A stretch of 64,000 nucleotides of DNA from Corynebacterium tapiri (GTDB lineage: Bacteria; Actinomycetota; Actinomycetes; Mycobacteriales; Mycobacteriaceae), in NCBI RefSeq assembly GCF_006334925.1, contig NZ_VDHJ01000001.1:62001-126000 (forward strand). Direction: 5' to 3'. Position numbers and translations under genes: made by a program. Positions 54,672 through 64,000 of this stretch are shown in pieces. Below the pieces are notes generated by a model, which was not told the origin of the DNA, searched no databases, and was given only the letters and a program-made list of their open reading frames with translations. Position 1 is the stretch's first letter, and the number at the start of each line of letters is the position of its first letter.

Positions 54672-55817
54672 ATGAACCCTATCGACGCGCTGAAAGCACT
54701 AGCGAGCGGAGGCATCGAGCTCCTCGAGGCCATCGCCGACGCCCAGCTCAGCCGTGTCGACCTGGTGGCACTAGGCCAGCCCTCGTCGATAGCGGGGAAG
54801 TGGCTAGCGCTCACCGACATCTACGTGGGCAAGACACGAGCGATCAAAAAGCAGCGCGCCTGCCGTGAAGCCGCCCGCTCGGCAGGCATGTCGATTGCTG
54901 GATTGATGGTGGTCGAAAGGAACGTCGGAAAGCTTCTCGACGGAGACACGTGGGCACTCAGACAAGAGCTATGCAGCCTCACGGGCACCGTCGATGACAT
55001 CGCGCGGGAAGCCGCAGATATCGTGCGGCGGCGGAATGAACAGGTCCCGAATGCCGACGAACACACCCGCAAGAAGCGGGCACTCAAAGGCGGCAAGAAC
55101 ACTGATGCGTCGGGCTTGCGCCACATCACGATCTCGTTGCCCGAGCGCACCATGGCTAACATCCACGCGAACCTGTTAGCCACCGCTCAGAAACTGCGCA
55201 AAGCTAGTCCGACTCTGACATACGAACAAGCTATGGCCGATGCGTTCGTCCACCACATGTCGAGTACCCCGACGAACGGCGAGCGCCCCGTGACACCGCT
55301 CGTTGTGATCTCGCTAGGCGAATGGGCGAAACTGCATAACCATGCCGGCAGTGAGTCCTACTTTGCGCTCAGCGATGGCACCATGATGACCGGCGCTCAG
55401 CTGGTCAAGCAGTTGATGGCGGATCATCACTTGGTAGGAATCTGGGATCCCGTCGATGGGCCCGTCAACCTCTACCGCTCTCGACGACTGGCAAACGACA
55501 AGCAGAGGACTCTCCTTCGTGGCTCGTCGATACTCTGCGACTGGCCTGGGTGCACAACTCCCGCCGATGAATGCCAACCACACCACCTCACCGCATATTC
55601 GCAGGGTGGGGAAACGAACTTAAACAACCTAGTGATGTTGTGCCCGACGCATAATGGTCGCAACGACGACAACCCGCAGGCCCCGCCCAGACATGGGCGA
55701 ATGGTTAAAGGTGACGCCGGTGCCATCGTCCACATTCCACCCGATGGCCGACCCCCGGAAATTAACCGCCACCCTATCCGCAGGATGACTGCACGCGCCT
55801 TGGCTCTAGACTCCTAG
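54672..55817 (+). CDS. DUF222/HNH endonuclease domain protein
   Basis: A 381-residue protein. Residues about 15-265 form a DUF222-like helical region, and the C-terminal HNH motif is CDWPGCTTPADECQPHHL then LNNLVMLCPTHNGRN near residue 300-345, with the Cys pairs and His residues of an HNH nuclease. Such genes are multi-copy and mobile in actinobacteria; role unknown. It lies between mfd and mazG, which are normally close, and is bracketed by a terminator and its own promoter, so it looks inserted. A GTG at 54666 is an alternative start. Confidence 0.8.
   Translation: MNPIDALKALASGGIELLEAIADAQLSRVDLVALGQPSSIAGKWLALTDIYVGKTRAIKKQRACREAARSAGMSIAGLMVVERNVGKLLDGDTWALRQELCSLTGTVDDIAREAADIVRRRNEQVPNADEHTRKKRALKGGKNTDASGLRHITISLPERTMANIHANLLATAQKLRKASPTLTYEQAMADAFVHHMSSTPTNGERPVTPLVVISLGEWAKLHNHAGSESYFALSDGTMMTGAQLVKQLMADHHLVGIWDPVDGPVNLYRSRRLANDKQRTLLRGSSILCDWPGCTTPADECQPHHLTAYSQGGETNLNNLVMLCPTHNGRNDDNPQAPPRHGRMVKGDAGAIVHIPPDGRPPEINRHPIRRMTARALALDS
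55807..55812 (+). promoter_or_regulatory. -10 box of mazG
   Basis: TAGACT ends 8 nt before the ATG at 55821, overlapping the end of the HNH gene. Confidence 0.45.
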
Positions 55818-55820
55818 GCC

Positions 55821-56420
55821 ATGACCGTCCTTCTACTTGACCCCCGTTGGCCGACGATGATCCCGTTGGAGGCCATCGGGTGTTTGCCGACGCCTGTAGA
55901 TTTCGCTGTCGATGTCCCGGTATCTGTGCGGTGGAAACTCATCGACGTCATCGATGGTGTCGATGACGGGGTGGGGACCTTGGTGACCTTTGACGAATCG
56001 GACGCATCGACCGGACGAAAGGTATTCCGTGCGCCGAGCCTTTCCGACCCTATCGGTGAAGCCCGTCAGATCATGGCTAGAGCTCGGTCGATAGGCGAAT
56101 GGGAGGCAGCCCAAACGCATCGCTCACTCCTTCCGTTCCTGCAAGAAGAAACACAGGAATTCGCAGAGGCTATCGACCGGGGCGAAAGCGCGGAGGTCGT
56201 CCGCAAGGAACTCGGAGACCTTCTCCTCCAAATCCTGTTCCACGCCGAAATCGCCGAGGATTTCGACTTCGACGATGTGGCTCAAAGCTTCGTCGACAAG
56301 ATGCATTCGCGGGCCCCGTATCTTTTCGACGGAACTTCCGAAGTGGTAGACACGTTCACTCAAGAGAAATTGTGGGCTAAGGGCAAACGTGCCGAAGGAG
56401 TGGTCTCTGAGCATGAATAA
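55821..56420 (+). CDS. mazG: MazG-type nucleoside triphosphate pyrophosphohydrolase
   Basis: A 199-residue MazG-like protein. The all-alpha NTP-PPase core from about 95 has the metal-binding acids in EETQEFAEAI and the ELGDLLLQILFHAEIA helix. The first 90 residues are less conserved, as in mycobacterial MazG. It hydrolyses (d)NTPs, probably cleansing oxidised nucleotides. It overlaps the transglycosylase gene by 8 bp. Its own -10 box upstream suggests an independent promoter. Confidence 0.85.
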   Translation: MTVLLLDPRWPTMIPLEAIGCLPTPVDFAVDVPVSVRWKLIDVIDGVDDGVGTLVTFDESDASTGRKVFRAPSLSDPIGEARQIMARARSIGEWEAAQTHRSLLPFLQEETQEFAEAIDRGESAEVVRKELGDLLLQILFHAEIAEDFDFDDVAQSFVDKMHSRAPYLFDGTSEVVDTFTQEKLWAKGKRAEGVVSEHE

Positions 56421-57201
56421 GGGGGCAGCGCGCTGGCTAGGGTGCGGATGCGGGGGAGTGCTCCTGATGATGATTTTGGTGATCGCTTTCGTCGCGTGGG
56501 CGATCGCCACCTCGGACGGTTCGTCGCCGGTCAAGACTCGTCAGCCTGTTCCTGACAACGTTCCGCCCGCTGCAGGTGAGCCAGTGCCGCCTATCGACGT
56601 GCATACAGCCGGTCGAACCTCCGACAAACTTGGATTCTGGGCTGAGCCTATCGCCGCGTCGACAGGGATTCCAGAGCCCGCACTCCGCGCCTACGGCAAC
56701 GCCGCCCTGATCGCCCAGGACGCCTGGCCGCAATGTCATCTCGCCTGGACTACGTTGGCCGGAATTGGCCAGGTCGAGACTCGTCATGGCACCTACACGG
56801 GCAAGCTTTTCGATTCGGCGCATATCGACGAGAATGGCGTCGTAACGCCTCCAATCATCGGTATCGCTCTCGACGGCTCGTCCGGAGTGGCGGAGATCCC
56901 CGACACTGACCACGGGCAGTTTGATAACGATCCGCAGTTCGACCGAGCAGTTGGCCCGATGCAGTTCATTCCTGATTCGTGGCATCGTTATGGCTTGGAC
57001 GCGAGCGGTGATGGGTTTGCAGATCCTCACCAAATCGATGACGCGGCCCTCGGGGCGGCCAAGCATTTGTGTGAGAATAATCGCGATTTGTCCACTCCGG
57101 AGGGGTGGACGCAGGGTGTGCTCTCTTATAACAGGTCGCAGCAGTATCTGATTGATGTTCGTGACGCGGCGGCTTCTTACGCTTTGGGGCAGCCCGCGTA
57201 A
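56413..57201 (+). CDS. MltB-type lytic transglycosylase
   Basis: A 262-residue secreted or membrane-anchored murein hydrolase. A hydrophobic segment (about 10-35) with small Cys/Gly-rich start is the signal-anchor. The catalytic Glu sits in GIGQVETRHG (about residue 118-122), and RAVGPMQFIPDSW is the conserved transglycosylase motif, then SYNRSQQYL near the end. It corresponds by position to mycobacterial LpqU, next to eno. Confidence 0.85.
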   Translation: MNKGAARWLGCGCGGVLLMMILVIAFVAWAIATSDGSSPVKTRQPVPDNVPPAAGEPVPPIDVHTAGRTSDKLGFWAEPIAASTGIPEPALRAYGNAALIAQDAWPQCHLAWTTLAGIGQVETRHGTYTGKLFDSAHIDENGVVTPPIIGIALDGSSGVAEIPDTDHGQFDNDPQFDRAVGPMQFIPDSWHRYGLDASGDGFADPHQIDDAALGAAKHLCENNRDLSTPEGWTQGVLSYNRSQQYLIDVRDAAASYALGQPA

Positions 57202-58526
<1,325 letters not shown>

Positions 58527-58527
<1 letters not shown>

Positions 58528-59000
58528 TGGCAAGAACACGGGTTCCTGTGTCGGCGCGTTCTAGCGCGCCGGCCCGATCGACGCGTCGAAAGGGGATGCC
58601 GCAACTCGGCATGGCCTCCTGGGCCGTCATCGGCCTGGTGGTGATCCTCATCCTGTTGACGATTCTCGTCCCGGTGAAGAACTACTTCCAAGGCCGTGCG
58701 GAGATTGCCCGGCTGGAGGAGTCGATCGTCGCGAAGCAGGCGGAGAAAGACCGTTTGCAGAGTGAGCTCGATAAGTACCGGGACGACTCGTATATCGAGC
58801 AGGAGGCGCGTCGCCGCTTCGGCGTCGTGGAGTCAGGTGAGACGGCGTGGCGGATCATCGATCCGCGGTTGCAGCCGGAGTCCCAGGCGACTACGTCGTC
58901 GCAGGACGCTTCGGTCCAGCCGAAGTGGTTTGAGGTGCTGTGGGATTCGGTCGCCACGCAGCCCTCACCGGCAGCGGAGATGCACCTGCCGGTACAGTAA
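58527..59000 (+). CDS. ftsB: FtsB/DivIC-type septum protein
   Basis: A 157-residue bitopic membrane protein of the divisome. A basic Arg/Ser-rich N-terminal tail is followed by one transmembrane helix (about 31-52), a coiled coil (about 58-90, ARLEESIVAKQAEKDRLQSE), and a short extracytoplasmic tail. The eno-ftsB neighbourhood is widely conserved. It partners FtsL/FtsQ. Confidence 0.88.
58993..58998 (+). promoter_or_regulatory. -10 box of the DUF501 gene
   Basis: TACAGT ends 7 nt before the ATG at 59006, at the end of ftsB. It may be an internal leaderless promoter. Confidence 0.35.
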
Positions 59001-59005
59001 TCGGC

Positions 59006-59545
59006 ATGAGTGTCGATTCAGCGGATCTTCAGATCGTCGAGAAGCAATTGGGGAGGGCGCCGCGGGGCGTTCTCTCCATTGCTTACCGCACTCCCGATGG
59101 GGCTCCCGCAGTGGTTAAGACGGCGCCGCGGCTTGACGACGGCACCCCTTTCCCCACCCTCTACTACCTCACCGACCCGCGCTTGACGGCTGAGGCTTCT
59201 CGTCTCGAGGTGGGGCAGGTTATGAAGTGGATGGAGTCGCGCCTCGCCGAGGATGAGGCCTTGCGCGAGGACTATCGACGCGCCCATGAGCACTTCCTCG
59301 CCGAGCGCAACGCTATCGAAGACCTGGGCACGGATTTCTCGGGTGGCGGTATGCCCGATCGTGTCAAGTGCCTGCATGTGCTTATCGCCTATGCCTTGGC
59401 CGAGGGGCCGGAGCGCGTTCGCTTGGGCACCGAGGCAGTTGCGATGGCTGCGGATCACGGCAAGTTGCGGGGGACGGCGATTCCGCAGGATTGGCCGTCG
59501 ATAGGGGATTTGGGTATCGACCTCGAGGAGTTTGACGAGCTATGA
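59006..59545 (+). CDS. DUF501 family protein
   Basis: A 179-residue soluble protein of unknown function, conserved in actinobacteria between ftsB and ppx. FPTLYYLTDPRLTAEASRLE and RVKCLHVLIAYALAEG are the conserved stretches. No catalytic motif is recognised. Its last codons overlap ppx by 4 bp (ATGA). Confidence 0.8.
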   Translation: MSVDSADLQIVEKQLGRAPRGVLSIAYRTPDGAPAVVKTAPRLDDGTPFPTLYYLTDPRLTAEASRLEVGQVMKWMESRLAEDEALREDYRRAHEHFLAERNAIEDLGTDFSGGGMPDRVKCLHVLIAYALAEGPERVRLGTEAVAMAADHGKLRGTAIPQDWPSIGDLGIDLEEFDEL

Positions 59546-60459
59546 CCCGCGTTGCCGCACTCGACTGTGGTACGAACTCTCTTCGCCTCCTGATCTCTGA
59601 CGATGGCCGCGAAGTCACCCGGCTCAACGAGATCGTTCGTTTGGGCGAGGGCGTTGATGCTACCGGGCGACTCGATGGTGCAGCCCTGGCTCGAACACGC
59701 GCCTGCCTGGAGCGTTACACCGAGATTATGGATTTCGAGGGCGTGTCCAAGGTTCGCATGGTCGCGACGTCTGCCACGCGCGATGCCGAGAATCGCGAGG
59801 ATTTCTTCGCGATGACCGAACAGCTGCTGGGCGTGCGCGCCGAGGTCATCTCCGGTGAGGAGGAGGCTGCACTGTCGTTTGCAGGTGCGGTTTCGGATCT
59901 CGACGCTTCGATGGGGCCGGTGTGTGTCATCGATCTCGGCGGAGGTTCCACGGAGTTCATCGTCGGCGAGGTCGATGGGACGATCTACGGATCCCACTCC
60001 GCACAGATGGGGTGCGTGCGCCTGACCGAACGGATCATGCGCTCAGACCCACCGACCGCTACCGAAGTGGAAATCGCTCGCGATTATGTCGCCGAGCGCA
60101 TGGCGGAGGTGGAGCGCATCGTCCCCGTCGAAAGGGCAAAGACCTTCGTCGGCGTCGCCGGCACCTTTACCACTCTCTCCGCACTCGCCCAGGGATTGGA
60201 ACGCTACGACCGCGCTGAGATTCACGGGTCGCATCTGCGTTTCGACGCGCTTCGCCTTTCGACGAGCCATCTCATCAATTCCTCTTCGACCGTGCGCGCC
60301 TCGAACCCGGTGGTTCACCCCGGTCGAGCGGATGTAATTGCGGGCGGCGCAGTAGTGGTCGAGGGCATCATGGACATGGCCGAGCGGGTTGGAAAAGCCG
60401 ATTCCTTTGTCATTTCGGAGATGGACATCCTAGACGGTATTGTTCAATCGTTGGCCTAA
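59542..60459 (+). CDS. ppx2: Exopolyphosphatase Ppx/GppA family
   Basis: A 305-residue single-domain Ppx/GppA enzyme of the actin-like ASKHA fold. The phosphate-1 motif is LDCGTNSLRLLI, and DLGGGSTEFIVGE is phosphate-2. It lacks the C-terminal domain of E. coli PPX, as do the short actinobacterial Ppx proteins; some of these have little activity on polyphosphate and act on (p)ppGpp or other substrates. The tRNA gene follows 10 bp downstream. Confidence 0.9.
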   Translation: MTRVAALDCGTNSLRLLISDDGREVTRLNEIVRLGEGVDATGRLDGAALARTRACLERYTEIMDFEGVSKVRMVATSATRDAENREDFFAMTEQLLGVRAEVISGEEEAALSFAGAVSDLDASMGPVCVIDLGGGSTEFIVGEVDGTIYGSHSAQMGCVRLTERIMRSDPPTATEVEIARDYVAERMAEVERIVPVERAKTFVGVAGTFTTLSALAQGLERYDRAEIHGSHLRFDALRLSTSHLINSSSTVRASNPVVHPGRADVIAGGAVVVEGIMDMAERVGKADSFVISEMDILDGIVQSLA

Positions 60460-60469
60460 GCAGCCGATA

Positions 60470-60543
60470 GCCCCTATAGCCCAATCGGCAGAGGCAGTCG
60501 ACTTAAAATCGATTCAGTGTGGGTTCGAGTCCCACTGGGGGCA
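60470..60543 (+). tRNA. tRNA with anticodon TAA (Leu), short variable region
   Basis: A 74-nt cloverleaf: acceptor GCCCCTA/TGGGGGC, anticodon stem GTCGA/TCGAT with loop CTTAAAA (anticodon TAA), T-arm GTGGG-TTCGAGT-CCCAC. The variable region is only 5 nt (TCAGT), although bacterial tRNA-Leu normally has a long variable arm. It sits in the same place as mycobacterial leuX, as I recall it. The D-stem has one C-A mismatch. Confidence 0.8.
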
Positions 60544-60565
60544 CGCAGGGATCCCACAGCGTAGC

Positions 60566-60571
60566 TATGCT
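60566..60571 (+). promoter_or_regulatory. -10 box of the osmoprotectant ABC operon
   Basis: TATGCT ends 7 nt before the ATG at 60579. It rules out the ATG at 60567, which lies inside it. Confidence 0.4.
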
Positions 60572-60578
60572 GGCGAGA

Positions 60579-61436
60579 ATGAAACGTTGCTTAGCTGCCC
60601 TTGCACTTCCCGGAATCTTCCTCACCGCGTGTAACGCTGACTCCGTCGCGTCGAGTGAGTCTGATGCGATCACAATCGGTTCGCAGGATTATTACTCCAA
60701 CGAGATCATTGCCGAGATTTATGCTCAGGCTCTCGAGGAGGGTGGGTTCTCAATCGAAAGGGATTACCGCACCGGCCAGCGCGAGGTCTACCTCCCCGAG
60801 ATCGAGCGCGGTGCAATCGACCTGATCCCGGAGTACTCCGGCGCGCTGCTTCAGCACTATGAGCCAGACACCACCGCCCGCGAGAGCCAGGATGTCTATG
60901 AGGCGCTAGCTCAGGCGGTGCCGGGCGACATGCAGGTGCTCGACCAGGCTGCGGCAACGGACCAAGATGCTTTTGTGGTGCGGGGGGATGACCCGGCGCG
61001 AGCAATCGGAGATTTGGCGGGGCGAGAGAATCTCAAGCTTGGTGCGAATTCGGAGATCGAGAAGCGTCCGTTTGGCCCGAAGCAGCTCAAGGAGGTCTAC
61101 GGAGTGGATGTAGAGTTCACTCCCATCGAGGACTCCGGTGGGCCTCTGACGGTGAAGGCCTTGCAGGCGGGCGACGTCGACGTGGCCAACATCTACACTG
61201 CCTCGCCAGCCCTCGAAGATGGCCAGCTCCGCGCCCTCGAGGACCCGAAAAACCTCATCATTTCTTCCCACGTTGTGCCGCTTGCCACCAAGGACCTCGA
61301 TCCGAAGGCCGTGGAGATCCTCAACGACGTCAATGCCCGGCTTGATCAGGCGACTTTGCTCAAGCTCAACTCCCAGAGTGTGAATGAGCAGAAGAACGCG
61401 GAGACGATTGCCAAGGAATGGTTGGCGAGCCGATGA
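60579..61436 (+). CDS. Osmoprotectant ABC transporter, substrate-binding lipoprotein
   Basis: A 285-residue OpuC/OsmF-type binding lipoprotein. The signal peptide ends at LTAC (lipid Cys), then ITIGSQDYYSNEIIAEIYAQ opens the type II periplasmic fold seen in glycine-betaine/choline binding proteins. LIPEYSGALLQHY is a conserved ligand-region strand. It overlaps the ATPase gene by 4 bp and heads a four-gene operon (SBP, ATPase, two permeases), a second compatible-solute system beside betP. Confidence 0.88.
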   Translation: MKRCLAALALPGIFLTACNADSVASSESDAITIGSQDYYSNEIIAEIYAQALEEGGFSIERDYRTGQREVYLPEIERGAIDLIPEYSGALLQHYEPDTTARESQDVYEALAQAVPGDMQVLDQAAATDQDAFVVRGDDPARAIGDLAGRENLKLGANSEIEKRPFGPKQLKEVYGVDVEFTPIEDSGGPLTVKALQAGDVDVANIYTASPALEDGQLRALEDPKNLIISSHVVPLATKDLDPKAVEILNDVNARLDQATLLKLNSQSVNEQKNAETIAKEWLASR

Positions 61437-62224
61437 GTATTACGTTTGAGGGCGTCGCTAAGCACTACGGAGAGCATGTCGCCGTAGAAAACGTGTCTTT
61501 TGAGATTCCCTCTGGCACCACCACGGTTCTGCTGGGGTCCTCCGGAAGCGGCAAGACGACGCTTCTGCGGATGGTCAATAGGATGGTTGATCCCAGCGCG
61601 GGGCGGGTGCTTATCGACGACACCGACGTCGCCTCGGTCGATCCCGTCGAGCTGCGTCGCAAGATCGGCTATGTCATGCAATCCGGTGGGCTTATGCCGC
61701 ACTGGACTGTCGAGGACAATGTAGCGACGGTGCTACGGCTCAACGGAGCGTCGAAAAGCGAAGCCCGAGCGAAAGCTCGCGATCTGCTTGATGTTGTGGG
61801 TCTGGACCCGAGCGTCGGTAGGCGGTACCCGTCTCAGCTGTCGGGTGGGCAACGTCAGCGCGTCGGTGTTGCGCGCGCGCTGGCCCCGGATCCCAATATT
61901 TTGCTCATGGACGAGCCCTTCGGTGCGGTGGATCCGATTCAACGGAAGGTCTTGCAAGAAGAAACGGCCCGTCTGCAGCGAGATCTGAACAAAACAGTGC
62001 TCTTTGTTACGCATGACGTCGATGAGGCACTGAGCCTGGGGGATGAGATCGTCGTGTTGCGCCCGGGAGGAGTCATCGCTCAACGGGATACCCCGGATCG
62101 ACTGGTGGCACAGCCTGCTGACGAATTCGTCGAAGGTTTCCTCGGGGCGCGCTCGAACTTGCGCGTTGAGGGGCAAGTCGTAGTCGATGACGCTGGGCGG
62201 GTAGTAGGGAAGTTGGCTCCGTGA
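61433..62224 (+). CDS. Osmoprotectant ABC transporter, ATP-binding subunit
   Basis: A 263-residue ATPase of the OpuCA/ProV group. The Walker A motif is LGSSGSGKTT, the Q-loop is MQSGGLMPH, the signature LSGGQRQRVGVARAL, and Walker B ILLMDEPFGAVDP. No CBS domains are attached (they occur in some OpuCA), so regulation must lie elsewhere. It starts in ATGA with the binding protein and ends in GTGA with the first permease. Confidence 0.9.
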   Translation: MSITFEGVAKHYGEHVAVENVSFEIPSGTTTVLLGSSGSGKTTLLRMVNRMVDPSAGRVLIDDTDVASVDPVELRRKIGYVMQSGGLMPHWTVEDNVATVLRLNGASKSEARAKARDLLDVVGLDPSVGRRYPSQLSGGQRQRVGVARALAPDPNILLMDEPFGAVDPIQRKVLQEETARLQRDLNKTVLFVTHDVDEALSLGDEIVVLRPGGVIAQRDTPDRLVAQPADEFVEGFLGARSNLRVEGQVVVDDAGRVVGKLAP

Positions 62225-62853
62225 CTTGGCTGAAGAACAACCTGGGGCTCATCGCTGAGCTCACCCTGACTCATCTGGCTTTGGTGATTCCCGCGATCCT
62301 CATCGCCATTGTGGTCTCTATCCCTGTTGGATATGTGGCAGCGCGGCGACCGCGCATCGGCGGGCCACTGTCGACCTTGTTGGCGCTGACCTACACGATT
62401 CCCGCGTTGCCGCTGCTGGTGGTCATTCCGGCGATCATCGGTACGCCGCTGCGTTCCCCGGTGACCATCGTGGTGGCTTTGTCGATCTACGGAATTGCCC
62501 TCATGGTGCGTACCGCAGCGGATGCTTTCGGAGCCGTCGATAGCAATGTTCGCCTCAGCGCCCGCGCAACTGGAATGAGCCGGGGTCAAATTCTACGCAA
62601 AGTCGATCTGCCCCTGGCAGTTCCGGTGTTGATTTCGGGTGCTCGCGTGGTCGCGGTGTCCACAATCTCATTGGCCACCATCGGCGCCTTGGTAGGCATC
62701 ACATCGCTGGGCACGTTGCTGACGGATGGATTCTCCCGGGCGATCATCGCTGAGGTGCTCACGGGCATCGTCTTGACAGCCGTCCTGGCCGTCGCCGTCG
62801 ACCTCGTTCTGATCCTCGTAGGACGTGCACTGACTCCTTGGGAGCGCTCATGA
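62221..62853 (+). CDS. Osmoprotectant ABC transporter, permease subunit 1
   Basis: A 210-residue membrane protein with five to six helices. The EAA coupling loop reads VRLSARATGMSRGQILRKVDLPLAVPV, as in OpuCB/OpuCD permeases. GTG start overlaps the ATPase stop (GTGA). It overlaps the next permease by 4 bp, so all four genes are translationally linked. Confidence 0.88.
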   Translation: MTWLKNNLGLIAELTLTHLALVIPAILIAIVVSIPVGYVAARRPRIGGPLSTLLALTYTIPALPLLVVIPAIIGTPLRSPVTIVVALSIYGIALMVRTAADAFGAVDSNVRLSARATGMSRGQILRKVDLPLAVPVLISGARVVAVSTISLATIGALVGITSLGTLLTDGFSRAIIAEVLTGIVLTAVLAVAVDLVLILVGRALTPWERS

Positions 62854-63503
62854 ACACAATCTCGGAGATGTTCGCGTGGCTTTTCGACCCTGCCAACACC
62901 ACCGACATCCTGCACCGCGCAGGCCAGCATTTGGGAGTTTCGGCGCTGGCGGTGGTCATCGCGGCCGTTATCGCCTGGCCGTTGGGCATCGCAGTCGGCC
63001 ACCGGCGCCGTGGTCAAGCCGCTGTGGCTGGCTTTGCCGGAGTGATGCGGTCTATTCCTTCACTCGGAGTGATTACGCTGGTCGCTCTCTTAGTGGGCAT
63101 TGGTTTGGTCGCTCCCATTGTTGCCCTGGTCATCCTGGCGATCCCGTCGCTATTGGCCGGCGCCTATGCGGGGGTGGCCGGCGTGGATGAGGAGACCGTG
63201 TCGGCTGCGCGCGCGGTAGGCATGCGAGAATCCCAGGTGATTTCCCAGGTCGAGATCCCCTTGGCCGCCCCTGTCATCATGGGAGGGCTGCGCTCGGCCG
63301 TCATGCAGGTGGTCTCCACGACCACGCTGGCCGCCTACACCGCAGACGTAGGACTGGGGCGATTCCTCTTCGCCGGCCTCAAGACCAACGACTATGCGCT
63401 CACCCTAGCCGCGGCCGTCTTGGTCATAGTTCTGGCGGTGCTTGTCGACGCCGTCCTTGCCACCGGGAACAAAATTCTGACCCGATCCGTTGTGCATGTG
63501 TAG
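62850..63503 (+). CDS. Osmoprotectant ABC transporter, permease subunit 2
   Basis: A 217-residue permease paralogous to the preceding one. Its coupling loop is VSAARAVGMRESQVISQVEIPLAAPV. About six helices. The last gene of the operon; 21 bp downstream the next gene has its own strong Shine-Dalgarno. Confidence 0.88.
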   Translation: MNTISEMFAWLFDPANTTDILHRAGQHLGVSALAVVIAAVIAWPLGIAVGHRRRGQAAVAGFAGVMRSIPSLGVITLVALLVGIGLVAPIVALVILAIPSLLAGAYAGVAGVDEETVSAARAVGMRESQVISQVEIPLAAPVIMGGLRSAVMQVVSTTTLAAYTADVGLGRFLFAGLKTNDYALTLAAAVLVIVLAVLVDAVLATGNKILTRSVVHV

Positions 63504-63524
63504 TGACAACAAAGAGAGGTAATT

Positions 63525-64000
63525 ATGCGGAGTAGTAACCCGGTATTGAACAACCTCCCGGCCTCCGGGAGCTATGACACATTCCAGAACCCCCAGCAGT
63601 ACCAGGCGCCGGTGCAGGCCGAGCGTCCGATGACCGTCGACGACGTTGTTACCAAGACTGGCATCACCCTCGGCGTGATCATTGTCTTCGCCCTGGTGAC
63701 CTTCGGCCTGTCCCTAGTTAACCCGGGTCTGGCACTGATCTTGACTGCTATCGGCGGTATTGGTGGCTTTATCACCGTCCTGGTCAGCGCCTTTGGCCGC
63801 AAGACCGGTGCAGCGACCACTTTGATCTACGCGGCCTTCGAGGGGCTTTTCGTTGGCGGCATTTCGCTGCTGCTGTCGGGCGCATTGATCGGCGGCGCCG
63901 ACGCCGGTGCACTGATCGGTCAGGCTATCCTGGGCACCATCGGCGTGTTCTTGGGCATGCTGTTCGTGTACAAGACCGGCGCGATCCGAGTGACTCCTAA
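63525..64000 (+). CDS. Bax inhibitor-1/YccA-like membrane protein (partial, 3' end outside window)
   Basis: The first 158 residues are visible. A hydrophilic Asn/Gln/Pro-rich N-terminus (RSSNPVLNNL, QNPQQYQAPVQ) is followed by helices near 45-65, 68-88, 95-117 and 122-145, with the MTVDDVVTKTGITLG and YAAFEGLFVGGIS motifs of the Bax inhibitor-1/YccA family as found in actinobacteria. AGAGAGG lies 5 nt before the ATG. The frame is open at the window edge. Confidence 0.82.
   Translation, partial: MRSSNPVLNNLPASGSYDTFQNPQQYQAPVQAERPMTVDDVVTKTGITLGVIIVFALVTFGLSLVNPGLALILTAIGGIGGFITVLVSAFGRKTGAATTLIYAAFEGLFVGGISLLLSGALIGGADAGALIGQAILGTIGVFLGMLFVYKTGAIRVTP

Overview
The window reads as chromosomal DNA of a high-G+C actinomycete, almost certainly a Corynebacterium. 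Three things point there. The gene content and order match the corynebacterial and mycobacterial core (pmt-rsmI-betP-metG; tatD-rpf2-ksgA-ispE-ABC-F; pth-rplY-prs-glmU; TetR-mfd-mazG-transglycosylase-eno-ftsB-DUF501-ppx). There is a mycothiol-dependent maleylpyruvate isomerase. Many genes have a TANNNT -10 box only 6-8 nt before the start codon, the leaderless arrangement common in this group. I see no insertion sequence, prophage or CRISPR array. Both edges cut a gene: an exchanger-type transporter on the left and a Bax inhibitor-1/YccA-like membrane protein on the right. No gene-free stretch exceeds about 200 bases.

Layout. 1-3.2 kb: transporter, alkylation-repair pair ogt-tag, doxX and an orphan zinc-finger anti-sigma-like membrane protein. 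3.2-12.2 kb: protein mannosyltransferase, rsmI, the osmosensing betaine carrier betP, metG, a NimT/CynX-type MFS protein, an acetyltransferase and tatD. 12.4-19.5 kb: resuscitation-promoting factor rpf2, a DJ-1/PfpI protein, ksgA-ispE, an AztD-like His-rich lipoprotein, an ABC-F ATPase and a small ABM-domain protein. 19.5-27 kb: HAD phosphatase, acyl-CoA hydrolase, two proteins of unknown function, then a two-gene operon that looks like UDP-sulfoquinovose synthase plus an SQD2/SqdX-type glycosyltransferase, followed by a patatin. 27-33.5 kb: an MMPL exporter with its TetR regulator, prfC, an SDR, a PepSY lipoprotein and one of two pth genes.

33.5-40.7 kb: nitronate monooxygenase and a complete 3-hydroxybenzoate/gentisate catabolic cluster (uptake, 6-hydroxylase, gentisate dioxygenase, maleylpyruvate isomerase, fumarylpyruvate hydrolase, IclR regulator) with two near-identical 17-bp operators. 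40.7-50.1 kb: second pth, rplY, the glycerol operon glpD-glpF-glpK, prs, glmU, an MFS protein and tRNA-Gln. 50.1-60.5 kb: TetR, mfd, a small helical protein, a DUF222/HNH nuclease that looks inserted, mazG, a transglycosylase, eno, ftsB, DUF501, ppx and an unusual TAA-anticodon tRNA. 60.5-63.5 kb: a four-gene OpuC-type osmoprotectant ABC transporter, which with betP gives the window two compatible-solute uptake systems.

The most notable observation is the sqdB/SQD2-like pair, a candidate sulfoquinovosyl-lipid pathway in a Corynebacterium-like organism. Two architectural patterns also stand out: all nine convergent gene junctions overlap inside the coding sequences, and several divergent pairs are only 19-46 bp apart and appear to share or abut symmetric -10 elements.
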